The notes beneath the pieces are model-generated. The model searched no databases, was not told where the DNA came from, and saw only the letters and a list, made by a program, of their open reading frames with translations. From contig NZ_MUMF01000126.1 in NCBI RefSeq assembly GCF_002155905.1, positions 1 to 45,114 of the forward strand: 45,114 nucleotides of DNA, written 5' to 3'. A program made the translations under genes and the position numbers. Below, piece after piece: positions 44,836-45,114 of this stretch (its first letter is position 1; every line of letters begins with the position of its first letter). This DNA comes from Streptomyces tricolor. Lineage in GTDB: Bacteria; Actinomycetota; Actinomycetes; Streptomycetales; Streptomycetaceae.

Positions 44836-45114
44836 CCTCGGGGCCGGCCGTGCTGCCGGATCACACCGCGGTACGGACCGCCCTGTGGCGGGCGCTGCAC
44901 GCCCAGGCCGATCCGCCGCCGCACGTCATCGAGGACGAGGTCGGGCTGCGGCTGGCGGCTCCCGGCGACGACTGGCGCGCCCGCCCGGACATGGACGAGC
45001 GGGGCACCCGGCCGGTGCGGGCGTCCGTCGCGGCCCGCGCCCGGTTCGTCGAGGACCTGGTGGTGGAGCGGGCCGCGCGGGGGGTGGACCAGTACGTCGT
45101 CCTCGGCGCCGGGC
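44832..45114 (+). CDS. SAM-dependent methyltransferase (LCM/PPM-like), 5' part only
   Basis: At least 94 aa, cut by the right edge. The GTG start overlaps the VOC stop (GTGA). The visible sequence (V-R-T-A-L-W-R-A-L-H, H-V-I-E-D-E-V-G-L-R-L-A, A-R-A-R-F-V-E-D-L-V, Q-Y-V-V-L-G-A-G) is typical of the leucine-carboxyl-methyltransferase-like family, and the final L-G-A-G begins the SAM-binding loop. Third gene of the AraC-VOC operon. Substrate unknown. Confidence 0.87.
   Translation, partial: MTSGPAVLPDHTAVRTALWRALHAQADPPPHVIEDEVGLRLAAPGDDWRARPDMDERGTRPVRASVAARARFVEDLVVERAARGVDQYVVLGAG

Overview
The window comes from a high-GC actinobacterium, almost certainly a Streptomyces chromosome. The evidence is a very strong G/C bias at third codon positions, GTG starts, many 4-bp ATGA/GTGA overlaps, an Lsr2 gene, and a gene order I recall from the S. 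coelicolor core (roughly SCO3366-SCO3407). Much of that order is shared with Mycobacterium tuberculosis (Rv3626c-tilS-hpt, ftsH-folE-folP-folB-folK-Rv3605c, DUF2520-panC-coaX, lsr2-clpC1). No tRNA, rRNA, CRISPR array, insertion sequence or prophage gene was seen.

Layout. 1-727: a 30-bp minisatellite that runs off the left edge. 767-6838 (+): zincin-fold protein, tilS, hpt, ftsH, folE, covering tRNA modification, purine salvage, membrane proteolysis and the first step of folate synthesis. 6864-12032 (-): DUF3180 protein, folK, folB, an NTF2-like protein, folP and an MprF-like lysyl-lipid synthase. 12235-14888 (+): a membrane-anchored esterase and an Ala/Glu-rich coiled-coil membrane protein. 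14889-17302: a triplicated gene 3' end followed by two PH-domain membrane proteins (-). 17334-19785: an orphan NuoD-like protein convergent with an NDUFAF7/MidA-type methyltransferase. 19904-21854: a two-component system. 21883-23354: an ArsR-type regulator and a 68-aa protein, divergent across a perfect 31-bp palindrome. 23351-24559 (-): a threonine aldolase-like enzyme. 24770-30251 (+): DUF2520 protein, panC, nadB, nadC, coaX, an overlapping or tightly spaced CoA/NAD precursor operon. 30380-33013 (+): two unknown proteins, a BlaI-type regulator, an ArgA-like acetyltransferase and lsr2. 32992-33684 (-): a protein of unknown function overlapping the end of lsr2. 34133-36658 (+): clpC. 36727-39762 (-): a 1011-aa NACHT/leucine-rich-repeat protein. 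39823-45114: a secreted HAD phosphatase, an M23 peptidase, a TetR/MFS efflux pair, and an AraC-VOC-methyltransferase operon cut by the right edge.

Most of the window is housekeeping. The most notable parts are: (i) the NLR-like NACHT/LRR protein, whose repeat-bearing C-terminal half is visibly lower in GC than its NTPase half; (ii) the orphan NuoD next to a relative of the enzyme that methylates NuoD's mitochondrial counterpart; (iii) three strong regulatory palindromes (ArsR-type, TetR-type and a ClgR-like site upstream of clpC); (iv) nine genes with a TANNNT -10 element exactly 6-7 nt before the start codon, predicting leaderless mRNAs; and (v) two unexplained tandem duplications, the 30-bp minisatellite and the triplicated gene 3' end.

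All functional calls come from reading translated sequence and recalled family knowledge. No database search was run.
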